NCBI GenBank assembly: GCA_944388805.1
Contig: CALXKE010000013.1
Span: forward strand, 1-49,769
Length of the DNA stretch: 49,769 nucleotides
Direction: 5' to 3'
From: an uncultured Clostridia bacterium
Lineage (GTDB): Bacteria; Bacillota; Clostridia; TANB77; CAG-508
Shown here: positions 9,302 through 17,820 of the stretch, one piece after another
How the letters are laid out: each line of letters starts with the position of its first letter
Numbering within the stretch: position 1 is the first letter of the stretch
Translations under genes and position numbers: made by a program
Notes under the pieces: generated by a model
The model's database searches: none
The model's input: only the letters and a program-made list of their open reading frames with translations
Told to the model about the DNA's origin: nothing

Positions 9302-9721
9302 TTATCTATTTACTTGTTCCTCACAATATTTACATCTATATACCACATGTTCTCTATCTGTTAATTCACAAATATGTGGTAATTCTTGTTCAATTGATGT
9401 AATACATCTTGGATTTTTACATTTCACAACATTCACTAATTTTTCTGGAAGTTCTGGATGGAATTTTTCTATAATTTTTCCATCTTTTATTTTGTTTACT
9501 GTGATCTTTGGATCTAAATATCCTAATATATCTAAATTGATATCTAAGTTTTCATCGATTTTTATAATGTCTTTTTTTCCTGTTTTATTACTTTTTGCAT
9601 TTTTGATAATCGCAACAGATGTATCTAGTTCTCCTAAATTTAAATAATTATATATTTCAAAACTCTTTCCTGCTTCTATATGGTCTATTACATATCCATT
9701 TTTTATACTATCTATGTTCAT
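9302..9721 (-). CDS. pyrI: Aspartate carbamoyltransferase regulatory subunit
   Basis: PyrI binds nucleotide effectors and docks on PyrB to give allosteric control of aspartate carbamoyltransferase. The N-terminal allosteric domain has IKNGYVIDHIEAG and DIIKIDE; the C-terminal zinc domain has four Cys (101, 106, 130, 133) in CKNPRC and CKYC. The length of 139 aa is a little short of the 153-aa enterobacterial form but usual for clostridia. It follows pyrB by 61 bases. Its presence argues for Clostridia rather than Bacilli, where ATCase lacks PyrI. Confidence 0.96.
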   Translation of the reverse strand: MNIDSIKNGYVIDHIEAGKSFEIYNYLNLGELDTSVAIIKNAKSNKTGKKDIIKIDENLDINLDILGYLDPKITVNKIKDGKIIEKFHPELPEKLVNVVKCKNPRCITSIEQELPHICELTDREHVVYRCKYCEEQVNR

Positions 9722-9782
9722 TGACTTCTATTCCTTTCTTTTTAATCAATTTCTAAAAAATCTTATATAGTAAGCTTTCCAT

Positions 9783-10697
9783 TTATTTTATCTCTAATAG
9801 TTTTAATATTAATGCCATTCTAATAAACTTTCCATATTTTGCTTGCTTAAAATAACATGCTCTTGGATCATCATCCACTTCTACTGCTATTTCATTTACT
9901 CTTGGTAATGGATGCATAATACATAAATCTTCTTTTGCATTTTCCAACTTTTCTTCATTTAAGATATAATAATCTTTTAATCGAATATAATCATCTTCAT
10001 TGAAAAATCTTTCTTTTTGTACTCTTGTCATATATAAAATATCTAAATCTGGCATATATTCTTCCATATTGTTTGTTTCTACATATTCCATATGATTTTT
10101 TTCTAATATATCTGTTTTTACATAATCTGGTATTTTTAATTCATTTGGTGAAATTAATACGAATTTAATATTAGCATATCTTGACATAGCCGTTATCAAA
10201 GAATGAACGGTTCTTCCGAATTTTAAATCACCACAGATTCCTATAGTTAAATTAGATAATCTGTGTTTTTCACATTGAATAGTTAATAAATCTGTTAATG
10301 TTTGTGTTGGATGATTATGTCCTCCGTCACCTGCATTAATAATTGGTACTTCTGCTTTCATAGCAGCAACTAATGGTGCCCCTTCTTTTGGATGTCTCAT
10401 GGCAATAATATCAGCATATCCTCCAATAACTCTTACTGTATCTGCAACACTTTCCCCTTTTGCTGCTGAACTAGAATTTGCAGAAGAAAATCCTAATACA
10501 CTTCCTCCTAAATCTAACATAGCAGCTTCGAAACTTAATCTGGTTCTAGTACTTGGTTCATAAAATAAAGTCGCTATTTTTTTTCCTTCACATTTTTTTG
10601 CATATTGTTCTTTGTTAGCCATAATATCTTTTGCTACATTTATTAGTTCGTCAATTTCTTTAGTTGATAAATCCTTGATATCAATTAAATGTTTCAT
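9783..10697 (-). CDS. pyrB: Aspartate carbamoyltransferase catalytic subunit
   Basis: PyrB joins carbamoyl phosphate and aspartate, the committed step of pyrimidine synthesis. The carbamoyl-phosphate loop [13 protein letters not shown] is intact, followed by the SSAAKGES loop with the catalytic Ser and Lys that is shared between subunits, then [15 protein letters not shown] and the C-terminal HPLPRVNEI. The length of 304 aa is normal. It is the first gene of the minus-strand pyr operon, with AGGAGG 7 bases before the ATG and a promoter some 30 bases upstream. The short 5' leader of about 20 bases leaves no room for a PyrR-type attenuator. Confidence 0.97.
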   Translation of the reverse strand: MKHLIDIKDLSTKEIDELINVAKDIMANKEQYAKKCEGKKIATLFYEPSTRTRLSFEAAMLDLGGSVLGFSSANSSSAAKGESVADTVRVIGGYADIIAMRHPKEGAPLVAAMKAEVPIINAGDGGHNHPTQTLTDLLTIQCEKHRLSNLTIGICGDLKFGRTVHSLITAMSRYANIKFVLISPNELKIPDYVKTDILEKNHMEYVETNNMEEYMPDLDILYMTRVQKERFFNEDDYIRLKDYYILNEEKLENAKEDLCIMHPLPRVNEIAVEVDDDPRACYFKQAKYGKFIRMALILKLLEIK

Positions 10698-10726
10698 GTT
10701 CTCCTCCTTTAATTTATTCTTTTTAT

Positions 10727-10755
10727 ACTATACAGAAAAATCCCTTAAAAGTCAA
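10727..10755 (-). promoter_or_regulatory. Sigma-A-type promoter of the pyr operon
   Basis: On the minus strand TTGACT and TATAGT are separated by exactly 17 bases, the housekeeping spacing. The expected start of transcription is about 20 bases before the pyrB ATG. No long leader hairpin is present between promoter and gene. Confidence 0.8.
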
Positions 10756-10872
10756 GAACAAAAGCATTCTAAGTTTTATTTTTTAGAAAAATAATGTATA
10801 TCTAATCTTTCCAAGATTTGGGCTCAATAGCAGCGTAAAAATCAAATTCCCCTATTTTTCTACCTTTACCAA

Positions 10873-10901
10873 TTGACTTATTCCCCTTTTTATATTATGA
10901 T
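10873..10901 (+). promoter_or_regulatory. Sigma-A-type promoter of pyrE
   Basis: TTGACT and TATGAT are separated by 17 bases, about 30 bases before the pyrE ATG. It is back-to-back with the pyrB promoter, about 120 bases apart, so shared control of the two directions is possible. Confidence 0.75.
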
Positions 10902-10931
10902 ATTCCTAGTAAATTTAAGGAGGAATTTTTT

Positions 10932-11789
10932 ATGTCTGATATCATGTCATATTTATTTGAAACAAAAGCTGTAAGATTTTGCGAAGAAAACAAGCCTTTT
11001 TGGTATACATCTGGTAAAATAGGTCCATATTTTATCAATACACATTTTGTTTATGGAAGTGAAAAAGATGCCAGTGAACTATTAGCTTTTATTGACGAAT
11101 GTTTAAAAGATAAATTAAGTTTACCACAAAAAGTGTTTCAAAAAGTGTTAAAACAATATAAAGAAAATGAAATTTATCATAATGTTATTGATACAATGAA
11201 AGATTATATTACAAAAAATATAAATATAGAAGAAATAGACTATATATCTGGTGGTGAAAGAAGAGATTGGTTTTTCTCAAATATGATTGCCTATCTTTTA
11301 GATAAACCTCATATTTCTATTTATAAAGATTTATCAACTGTTATTAGTGATAGTAAATTTGAAAAATCAGAAACTGTAAATACTATTGAAAATAAAAAGG
11401 TTTTACATATTGCTGATTTAGTAACTGTTGCTTCTAGCTATATTAGAGCTTGGATACCTGCTATTAAAAATATCGGTGGACAAATGTGCTGGTCTTGTGT
11501 TGTTGTTGACCGTATGCAAGGTGGAAAAGAAAAAATTGAAGCTGAAGGTGTAAAAGCTTTTTCTTTAGTTAATGTTGATAATACATTATTTGAAACTGCT
11601 TATAAAAATAAGATTATTAATAAAAATCAATTAGAAATGCTAGAAAAATTCTTTGAAAATCCTGATGAAACAATGAAACAATTTTTAATCAATCATCCTG
11701 ATTTTTTAGAAAATGCATTACATGCTGATGAAAAAACAGCTAAGAGAGCTAAACTTTTAGTTGATGGGAATTTATATGGGCTTAATTAA
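10932..11789 (+). CDS. pyrE: Orotate phosphoribosyltransferase-like protein
   Basis: It should join orotate and PRPP to make OMP, the step missing from the neighbouring operon. Residues 1-40 (FCEENKPFWYTSGKIGPYFINTHF) match the OPRT start, which contacts orotate through the YTSGKxGPYF segment. The central GGERRDWFFSN and the segment VLHIADLVTVASSYIRAW stand where OPRT has its catalytic loop and PRPP motif. The PRPP motif is degenerate: the usual two acidic residues and TGGS/T loop are not seen. At 285 aa it is longer than the usual 200-220 aa, with an insertion near residues 45-95 and an added helical C terminus. AAGGAGG precedes the ATG. Context makes OPRT the best call, with a sub-family that differs from the classical one. 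Confidence 0.82.
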   Translation: MSDIMSYLFETKAVRFCEENKPFWYTSGKIGPYFINTHFVYGSEKDASELLAFIDECLKDKLSLPQKVFQKVLKQYKENEIYHNVIDTMKDYITKNINIEEIDYISGGERRDWFFSNMIAYLLDKPHISIYKDLSTVISDSKFEKSETVNTIENKKVLHIADLVTVASSYIRAWIPAIKNIGGQMCWSCVVVDRMQGGKEKIEAEGVKAFSLVNVDNTLFETAYKNKIINKNQLEMLEKFFENPDETMKQFLINHPDFLENALHADEKTAKRAKLLVDGNLYGLN

Positions 11790-11865
11790 TTAGCCTATTT
11801 TTATTATATTCATTTATGAAGTGATTTTCACTTCATAACACAAGTTACAAGAAAGAAGGATAATT

Positions 11866-12681
11866 ATGAATACTGCTTTGCCAATAAAACGACCTGCTTT
11901 TATTATTTTTCCAGATAAAGATGGAACGCTAAATTTAGAAGATAAAAAATTAAACCCAGTATTTACACTAATTTCTATCATGAATGGTATGGTCATTCCA
12001 ATAACCGGAAGGACCGTTGGCGATATTCATGAAAATCTAAAAGAAAATAACTTAAGAATACCGGAAATATTAATTGGTGATAATGGTGCTAATATCTATT
12101 CTACAAAGAAAAAGCAGTTTTTAATGAAAAAAAGGTTAGATCCTCAAAAAGTAAGGCAAGTTATAACGAATTTTATTGAAACAGCTAGAAATCCCCAAAT
12201 GATTCGACTAACAGATGGAGAATTCATTTATGCTATTAATCATCCAGATGTCCATGAATATTATAGAAAAAATCCTACTGTAAAATATGGTGAAGATGTC
12301 ACTAATTTATTAGAAATGATGTCAGAAATAACCAAAATCACATTAGCAGGTAGTAAAATAGAAATGGAAAATATGGCAAATTATGTCAAAGATTTAAACT
12401 TTTGGAGTGATATGGGTGCTACTAAGTTTCCAAATGCTAGTTATGAACATTATCGATTAGATGTCGCTGATAAAAACATTAATAAAGGTAATGCTGTAAA
12501 ATTAATGGTTTCTATTTTACAACCTACTTTTGGATATATGTGTATTGGTAATGGAGAAAACGATATTCCCATGTTTAAGCAAGCTATTGATGACAACATG
12601 ATGATTGGAATTATGGAAGATTCCCCACAAGCAGTAAAAGATGAAATGAAAGCTTATGTGGCTTCTAAAAAGAAACGGTAA
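11866..12681 (+). CDS. HAD-superfamily phosphatase (Cof-like)
   Basis: The catalytic motif DKDGTL (Asp17, Asp19) is followed by motif II PITGRT near residue 45 and the C-terminal motif with GNGENDIPMF that binds Mg2+. The long insert between residues 60 and 200 is the C2-type cap typical of Cof/sugar-phosphatase-like HAD proteins. It probably hydrolyses a small phosphate ester in the cytosol; the substrate cannot be told. It follows pyrE by 76 bases in the same direction, with a small perfect hairpin (11816-11836) between them that lacks a T-run, so the two may be co-transcribed. AGAAGGA precedes the ATG. Confidence 0.85.
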   Translation: MNTALPIKRPAFIIFPDKDGTLNLEDKKLNPVFTLISIMNGMVIPITGRTVGDIHENLKENNLRIPEILIGDNGANIYSTKKKQFLMKKRLDPQKVRQVITNFIETARNPQMIRLTDGEFIYAINHPDVHEYYRKNPTVKYGEDVTNLLEMMSEITKITLAGSKIEMENMANYVKDLNFWSDMGATKFPNASYEHYRLDVADKNINKGNAVKLMVSILQPTFGYMCIGNGENDIPMFKQAIDDNMMIGIMEDSPQAVKDEMKAYVASKKKR

Positions 12682-12901
12682 AATTATCATTATTCCTAAG
12701 AATAAAGATAGAGCTAATAAATATATGTATCATTTTGCCAAACTTTTTCAACAAAATATGAGAACTGCTCATTTCTATTCAGGTAACAATCATGGAAATC
12801 AATTTAGACAATCGATTAAATTTAATCCACCTCCATTAGATATAAACTCTATAAATAATCATTCTGGAAATTCTAAAAAAAGAACTCCAAGAATAAAATA
12901 A
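12656..12901 (+). CDS. Possible small basic protein overlapping the HAD gene end
   Basis: This 81-residue frame starts inside the last 26 bases of the HAD gene in the +1 frame and ends shortly before the terminator at 12924. It is Lys/Asn-rich with an aromatic helical segment (KYMYHFAKLFQQN). No clear ribosome-binding site precedes it, so it would need coupling to the HAD stop. It could instead be the lost C terminus of the HAD protein or non-coding. It resembles nothing I know. Confidence 0.3.
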   Translation: MWLLKRNGKIIIIPKNKDRANKYMYHFAKLFQQNMRTAHFYSGNNHGNQFRQSIKFNPPPLDINSINNHSGNSKKRTPRIK

Positions 12902-12923
12902 AGTCTTACTATATTAGACAATA

Positions 12924-12957
12924 AAACTTGTATACATTTTGCATACAAGTTTTTTGT
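12924..12957 (+). terminator. Rho-independent terminator of the pyrE-HAD unit
   Basis: The stem AAACTTGTAT / ATACAAGTTT has a 9-base loop and runs into a T-run. It lies just downstream of the small overlapping frame that ends at 12901. Confidence 0.85.
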
Positions 12958-12992
12958 TATTCACAAAAAAATAATTGCAATAAATATTGCAA

Positions 12993-13130
12993 CTATTCTT
13001 CTACTTTTTCAAACATATCTTTTCCAACTCCACATAAAGGACAAACCCAATCCTCTGGTAAATCTTCAAATTTTACTCCTTCTGCTTCATCATCATAAAT
13101 ATATCCACATGCCATACATCTATATTTCAT
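12993..13130 (-). CDS. Rubredoxin
   Basis: Rubredoxin is a one-iron electron carrier used by anaerobes, often in oxygen or peroxide detoxification. Two CxxC knuckles are present: CMACGYIYD (Cys5, Cys8) and CPLCGVGKD (Cys30, Cys33), with the conserved [12 protein letters not shown] block. The start is set at MKYRC because GGAGGTGATAATA lies directly before that ATG; a longer upstream frame has no such signal. At 45 aa it is a little shorter than the usual 52-54, the loop between the knuckles being compact. It follows the cohesin gene region on the minus strand but faces no obvious redox partner. Confidence 0.95.
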   Translation of the reverse strand: MKYRCMACGYIYDDEAEGVKFEDLPEDWVCPLCGVGKDMFEKVEE

Positions 13131-13200
13131 TATTATCACCTCCATATTTACACCAGCATTATACCAACTAAATAGCAATTCGTAAATACTTTTTTAAAAT

Positions 13201-14478
13201 TTATTTGATTTTATTATTTTTATCCATTTTTTCTTTTTTTATTCTATAAATTACAAACACTATAATTATAATAGAAAAAATAATATAAACAATAACAAAC
13301 CATAGATTTTTTTCAATATTTTCAATAATATTATCATTACCTTGAGATTGCTCTTTTGGCTCCTCTTCCTGTTCCTCTAATATGGCATTCAATTTTTGAA
13401 TATTTACTTGCTGTTCTTCATCCGCTATTTTTTGTTCTTCTTCATTTCTTCTATAAACATTTACCCTATATTGTTTTATTGTATATCCATTTTCAGCTAT
13501 CACTTGAATATTTACTGCATTATCTCCATATTGTAGATTTTCTCCTCCTACTACTCCTACTTTTGCACTTTGTTTTTCTGGTATTGCTAAAATATTTAGA
13601 TTCTCAGTTGTATTGGAAACAATGGCTTTATATTGATATATATCATTTGCAAATTCTGGCTCTATCATTACATTTTCAATTGCTAACGTTTCTAAATTGG
13701 CATTTGCTTTTTCTAAATCTGTTGTTTTCGTAACAGAAATGGTATATTGTGTTTTACTTGTTTTATCTGGTGAAGTAACTTCTATAACAATGGTATTTAA
13801 TCCTTCTTTAAAATTTGTATTTCCTGTAATCATTACATTCGCATTTGTATTTTCTGGAATAGCTGTCACTTCTAATTGAGATAAATCTTCTGTTAAAAAA
13901 TAATATCCTGTTATATCTGGTGAAAATATAGGTGTCATTCCCTCATGATTTAATCGTAGATTTTTTAATTTAGAATTATTACTAGTTACTTCACTTTCTT
14001 CTGAAATTTCAATCATTTCTGTTTGTGTTTCTTCATTTGCTATAATCTCAATTCCATCTGTAAAACTTTGTACTTGAACACCTTCAGCATTATAGAATTC
14101 TCCTTGAATGGCAATATATTCACTTTCAATTTCTTTTGCTTTAAATGTATATTTTACCAATTCACAATTTTGTTTTGGATTTTCTCCTCCTGTTTCATCA
14201 TACCAAACCGTAATAATTTTATTTTCAACCACATTGGTATTTTCAGGTCCTGAAATATATTCTAATAATTTATTATTAAAATATATTTGAAGATCAAATG
14301 CTGCTACATTAATATTAGCTAAATTGATTGTAAAACTAAATTCTTCTCCATTTTCTATTTCTGTATTTGATACATTCAAATATATGCTATCTTGATTTTC
14401 ATTTTGTACAGCAAAACTTTTTATACAATTTCCTAAAAGGATTAGTAAAAATACCAAACAAAAAACTATTTTTTTCAA
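13201..14478 (-). CDS. Membrane-anchored cohesin-domain protein with two cadherin-like domains
   Basis: The protein starts with a signal peptide (1-23). Residues about 30-148 match a cohesin: INLANINVAAFDLQIYFN, LEYISG, then VVWYDETGG-like VWYDETGGENPKQN and TFKAKE. Residues 168-250 and 258-342 are two repeats of the cadherin-like beta-sandwich type (PF12733), each with a pattern of L-x-L, F-x-PxxxxY and a closing YTI/YRV strand. An acidic, Gln-rich stretch leads to a single membrane segment (about 392-413) and a basic cytosolic tail, so the cohesin faces outward. It starts with TTG after GGAGG. It follows the dockerin-bearing hydrolase, whose dockerin it may bind. Fairly sure for domains, inferred for partner. 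Confidence 0.85.
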   Translation of the reverse strand: MKKIVFCLVFLLILLGNCIKSFAVQNENQDSIYLNVSNTEIENGEEFSFTINLANINVAAFDLQIYFNNKLLEYISGPENTNVVENKIITVWYDETGGENPKQNCELVKYTFKAKEIESEYIAIQGEFYNAEGVQVQSFTDGIEIIANEETQTEMIEISEESEVTSNNSKLKNLRLNHEGMTPIFSPDITGYYFLTEDLSQLEVTAIPENTNANVMITGNTNFKEGLNTIVIEVTSPDKTSKTQYTISVTKTTDLEKANANLETLAIENVMIEPEFANDIYQYKAIVSNTTENLNILAIPEKQSAKVGVVGGENLQYGDNAVNIQVIAENGYTIKQYRVNVYRRNEEEQKIADEEQQVNIQKLNAILEEQEEEPKEQSQGNDNIIENIEKNLWFVIVYIIFSIIIIVFVIYRIKKEKMDKNNKIK

Positions 14479-14495
14479 AATGTATCCTCCTCATA

Positions 14496-14727
14496 ATTTC
14501 TTTTTTCAGTTATTTTTCCATTAGTTCCTTTATTATTATTTTTTGAATTAATCGACGAATGTGCCGTGGAATAAATGTATAAATTCTTGGTTTTAAATAA
14601 ATGAGGAAGCGCGAATAGCGAGAGGCTCGTTTATTTAAAACATAGAATTTATAATTTATGCAGCAAGCCGAGGAGATAATGAAAAAAATAATAATAAAGG
14701 AACTAATGGAAAAACTAAAAAAGAAAT
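14496..14727. repeat. Long imperfect palindrome (about 232 bp) between two surface-protein genes
   Basis: The left arm starts ATTTCTTTTTTCAG and the right arm ends with its reverse complement. Matching blocks include TTTTTCCATTAGTTCCTTTA, a TTATTATTATTTTTT tract and TTTTAAATAAA, with a GC-richer centre near 14611 (AGCGCGAATAGCGAGAGGC). Arms are about 110 bases each with mismatches. It fills the gap between the hydrolase stop and the cohesin start. It could be a MITE-like insertion or a structural RNA element. Confidence 0.8.
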
Positions 14728-14751
14728 CTCTTAATTGTAAAATTCGTAAAA

Positions 14752-17028
14752 TCATTGCACAATCTGCTTTAATCCCAGTATATGTCTTTGAATTAATAAC
14801 AAATCTACAGATGTTGGTTTTTTTCCATTTTTATTGATATTGCCAGCTTTTTGAGATAAGAAATCTAATTCTTCTATTTCTAATATATGTCTTTGTAATT
14901 TTAATAAGTCTACACTATTAATTTTTCCATTCCCATCAACATCTCCATAAATAATGATTTCATATTCTGCTACCAATGTTTGTACATCTGTATTCGTAAA
15001 AATTTGAACTTTTGAACCAGTTCCTACCAAATCTTGATTTTGTAATATATTTCCTGCTTTATCTACAATTTGCACCTGATATTTTTCACTCACGAAAATA
15101 TTTTCTAACAATTTTTCCACTGTTCTATTTTTTTCTTCAATACCACTCATTTCATTTCCATTCACTTGTATATTTACACTAAAGCTTAAATCCTCTTCTG
15201 CTATTTTTTCTATGACATTTACTTGTATTGTTTGGTTAATATCTTTATCTTCCTCTGAAAGGACTTGTATATTCGTATTTCCTAATTGAACTGCTGTAAT
15301 AATTCCTGCATCATCTATAGTTGCAATATTCGTATTTTCAGACACATATTGCACTGTCTTATTATTCGCATCTTCTGGTTCAACATTGGTAAAAATTTGA
15401 TATTGCTCCCCTTCTTGCAAAGTAATAGTTTCTACATTTACTTCTATTCCTGTAACTTTACTATATACCTCTATATTGATACTTGCTTGTACACCATTTG
15501 AAATTGCTCTTACAGTAATAGTCGCTTTTCCAGAAGATACACCATACAAATTCCCATTGCTATCTACTTTTACAATTTTTTCATTACTAGAACTATATTC
15601 CACTCTTTGGTCTTCTGCTTCTTTTGGATAAATTTCTATATTCAATTTGCTGATTTCATTTTTTTGAATAACCGGATTATCTACTGATACTTTGATTTCT
15701 TCTACTTCGATTTCTGGTAATTCTTCCACATAATTTTGAAATACATACCCTACAATTCCATTTTCTAAAATGACTCTGTCCCACAATTCTCCGCTTTGCT
15801 TTCCTTTTGCAATTCTTGTCATCGTTTCATTTTTAGAAACACTCGTTATTTTTTCATAACTTGTACTTGGACCACTTCTAACATTTAAAGTAGTTTCTAC
15901 ATTGGCATATACTTTCGTATTATCTTTTACATAATCAGAAGGATTAATAGCAGGACTTTCTTCTTGTATTTCAGGCATATGATTATATACCGGAATCACA
16001 AAATTAATATTCAAATCTAATAAATTACTATTCGCATATCCTTTATAAATAATATTGGATTCACTATATGGTGCCAATACATTTGTCATATATTGATGCC
16101 AAAAGAGTTCTCCATTGTTGGTATCATGCACATGGAATTTTTGTAAATAAATTGTGTTTTGCCCCATATTGATATAACTAGAACCAATAAAAATACCACC
16201 ACCAGTAATCGCTCTTTCTTTGGTATTCCAAGGAATTAAATATTTTGTTTTTGTCTCTTCACTTGCTCCATTTCCATCTCTTGCATATTTTAATCCATTG
16301 ATAATCGCTCCCATTGGTTCTGAAGAGCTGGTAGCGCCTATGTTGTAAAAATTATATAATCCTTCATATCCGGCTACTTTTCCACTAATCGAACTATGAG
16401 ATAAAAATGGTCCTACTTCTTGTTTAATTCTAGAAGCTAAATGATAAGAACTTACTTTTGATTGAATACCTGCACTATATATTAAATCAGAATATTTTTT
16501 ATTCATGGTTACTGTACTTCCACTTGATGTTAAGTAACTTACTGTTTGGTTATAAAATTCTGTACCATATAATATTTTTTCAATTCCATCAACAGAATTG
16601 CTACTACTATTAAAAGATAATTCTTCAAATTGGAAAATTCTTACTTCATTTAAGAAATTTCGTGGATCCATGGTGTATAACAATGATTGTTTTGAACAAT
16701 CTACCCAACCGCTATCGACCTCTACATTGTATTCTCCCGGATTGGTATTTTTCCATCTATCATTATAAGATTTGGGTACTAAATTTTTTCCAAAGATATT
16801 TTCATTCTGAATTACATAATCCCAATCTAAATTTGTATATAAAGCTGTAAATGTCCAATTTGGATGATTCTTTTTTAGTTCTTCTAAATATGGCTGATAA
16901 CTCTCTGGAAAATTTTCAATTCCATCAACCATTGTCGTCGCTTCTACATTTTTTTTACTAAATGCATATATGGTTAACAGAATAACGAAAATAATACATA
17001 TACCATATCCCAAATTTTTCTTTATCAT
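14752..17028 (-). CDS. Secreted glucosaminidase-like cell-wall hydrolase with SH3, Ig-like and dockerin domains
   Basis: The domain order is: signal/anchor segment (1-24); a glucosaminidase-like catalytic region (about 40-325) with HLASRIKQEVG (candidate catalytic Glu204), GLYNFYNIGA and an FIGSSYINMGQNTIYLQKF block; a bacterial SH3 domain (371-437, TTLNVRSGPSTSYEKI); two Big_2 Ig-like domains (443-522 and 527-605); a linker domain; and a type I dockerin (694-755). Dockerin half one, GDVDGNGKINSVDLLKLQRHIL, is split here only to describe it: GDVDGNGKINSVD carries a full calcium loop. Half two (GNINKNGKKPTSVD) has lost acidic residues. The enzyme should cleave peptidoglycan glycan strands outside the cell. 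It lies between the sortase and the second cohesin gene, which suggests docking onto one of the two cohesins. Confidence 0.88.
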   Translation of the reverse strand: MIKKNLGYGICIIFVILLTIYAFSKKNVEATTMVDGIENFPESYQPYLEELKKNHPNWTFTALYTNLDWDYVIQNENIFGKNLVPKSYNDRWKNTNPGEYNVEVDSGWVDCSKQSLLYTMDPRNFLNEVRIFQFEELSFNSSSNSVDGIEKILYGTEFYNQTVSYLTSSGSTVTMNKKYSDLIYSAGIQSKVSSYHLASRIKQEVGPFLSHSSISGKVAGYEGLYNFYNIGATSSSEPMGAIINGLKYARDGNGASEETKTKYLIPWNTKERAITGGGIFIGSSYINMGQNTIYLQKFHVHDTNNGELFWHQYMTNVLAPYSESNIIYKGYANSNLLDLNINFVIPVYNHMPEIQEESPAINPSDYVKDNTKVYANVETTLNVRSGPSTSYEKITSVSKNETMTRIAKGKQSGELWDRVILENGIVGYVFQNYVEELPEIEVEEIKVSVDNPVIQKNEISKLNIEIYPKEAEDQRVEYSSSNEKIVKVDSNGNLYGVSSGKATITVRAISNGVQASINIEVYSKVTGIEVNVETITLQEGEQYQIFTNVEPEDANNKTVQYVSENTNIATIDDAGIITAVQLGNTNIQVLSEEDKDINQTIQVNVIEKIAEEDLSFSVNIQVNGNEMSGIEEKNRTVEKLLENIFVSEKYQVQIVDKAGNILQNQDLVGTGSKVQIFTNTDVQTLVAEYEIIIYGDVDGNGKINSVDLLKLQRHILEIEELDFLSQKAGNINKNGKKPTSVDLLLIQRHILGLKQIVQ

Positions 17029-17040
17029 TTTTCACTCCTT

Positions 17041-17096
17041 TTATGTACGCATACATAAACTCTTTACTACAATCCAGCATAAGTACTTATGCTGGA
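17041..17096. promoter_or_regulatory. Two operator-like palindromes upstream of the hydrolase gene
   Basis: TTATGTACGCATACATAA (17041-17058) has 7-bp arms, and a perfect 24-bp palindrome with half site TCCAGCATAAGT occupies 17073-17096. Both lie in the 114-base gap between the sortase and hydrolase genes. Neither is followed by a T-run, so they are better seen as binding sites or an RNA structure than as a terminator. Confidence 0.5.
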
Positions 17097-17142
17097 CTCC
17101 AGAAAAGAATTGATAAATATTTCGTATAATAAAGTTAGACTT

Positions 17143-17808
17143 TTATATTTTTACTGCCTTTACAATAATTCTTTTAGAAGAATCTGTTGTGCAAGTAATT
17201 AGCGTAACTTCTATTCTTCCATCTGTTTTTTGTGATAAACATTGTGTTTCATCTGGTTCTACTGTTTCTATTAAATATATTTTGTAAATTCCTTCATGAG
17301 CATTGTTATCTGTCAATGTAAACATATCTCCGATAGATAATTTTTTTAAATCATGAAACATGTTTTTTGTTATATAATTGTGTCCAGCAATACAAAAATT
17401 GCCTACCTCATTAGGATTACCTCCATAAAATTTTGTAACTGATACCCCTAATGCTTGGTTGCTATATTCAGAAATGACATAGGTTTCTAAGTCTATTTTT
17501 GGTATTTCTAATTTAGCAATTACAGAATATCCTTTATATGTTGTCAAAATATCGTTTTCTGCCTGATGAATACTTGTGTCTAGCGTTGTATTTTGGTCTT
17601 CTGATATTGTATTTTCTTCTTGCATTCCATTTCTTGTTTTTACATCATCTGTACTTACAAAACTTGTTTGTTGTTGTTCATCTACATTTTTTATTACTTT
17701 TACTAGTATCCATTGATTCGCAACTATAAAGATAATAATACATAAAATAATAGCCAATAATATGAAAATTAACTTGTTTTTTCTATCTTTTCTATCTTTC
17801 GTTTGCAA
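17143..17808 (-). CDS. Sortase (LPXTG transpeptidase)
   Basis: A basic N terminus and one membrane segment (13-36) are followed by a low-complexity linker and the sortase barrel (about 90-221). The catalytic set is present: His143 in CIAGHNY, Cys206 in VTLITCTTDS and Arg213 in SKRIIVKA. The sub-class cannot be fixed by eye; class D or a related type is likely. It cuts sorting signals and attaches proteins to the wall. It starts with TTG after GAAGGAA that overlaps the end of the upstream gene, and it follows directly the LPKTG cohesin protein, its obvious substrate. Confidence 0.93.
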   Translation of the reverse strand: MQTKDRKDRKNKLIFILLAIILCIIIFIVANQWILVKVIKNVDEQQQTSFVSTDDVKTRNGMQEENTISEDQNTTLDTSIHQAENDILTTYKGYSVIAKLEIPKIDLETYVISEYSNQALGVSVTKFYGGNPNEVGNFCIAGHNYITKNMFHDLKKLSIGDMFTLTDNNAHEGIYKIYLIETVEPDETQCLSQKTDGRIEVTLITCTTDSSKRIIVKAVKI

Positions 17809-17820
17809 CTTAAATTCCTT

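Noticed and set aside
10698..10931. PyrR-type attenuator or binding loop for the pyr genes
   Set aside because: The leader between promoter and pyrB is only about 20 bases and no antiterminator/terminator pair is visible; pyrR is not in the window.
12661..12681. Slippery A-run (AAAAAG) at the end of the HAD gene as a -1 frameshift site
   Set aside because: The following open frame is in +1, not -1, and the base before the run is T, so the heptamer is not of the usual type.
14510..14755. 81-residue minus-strand frame between the hydrolase and cohesin genes
   Set aside because: It reads through the 232-bp palindrome and into the hydrolase end, without its own signal.
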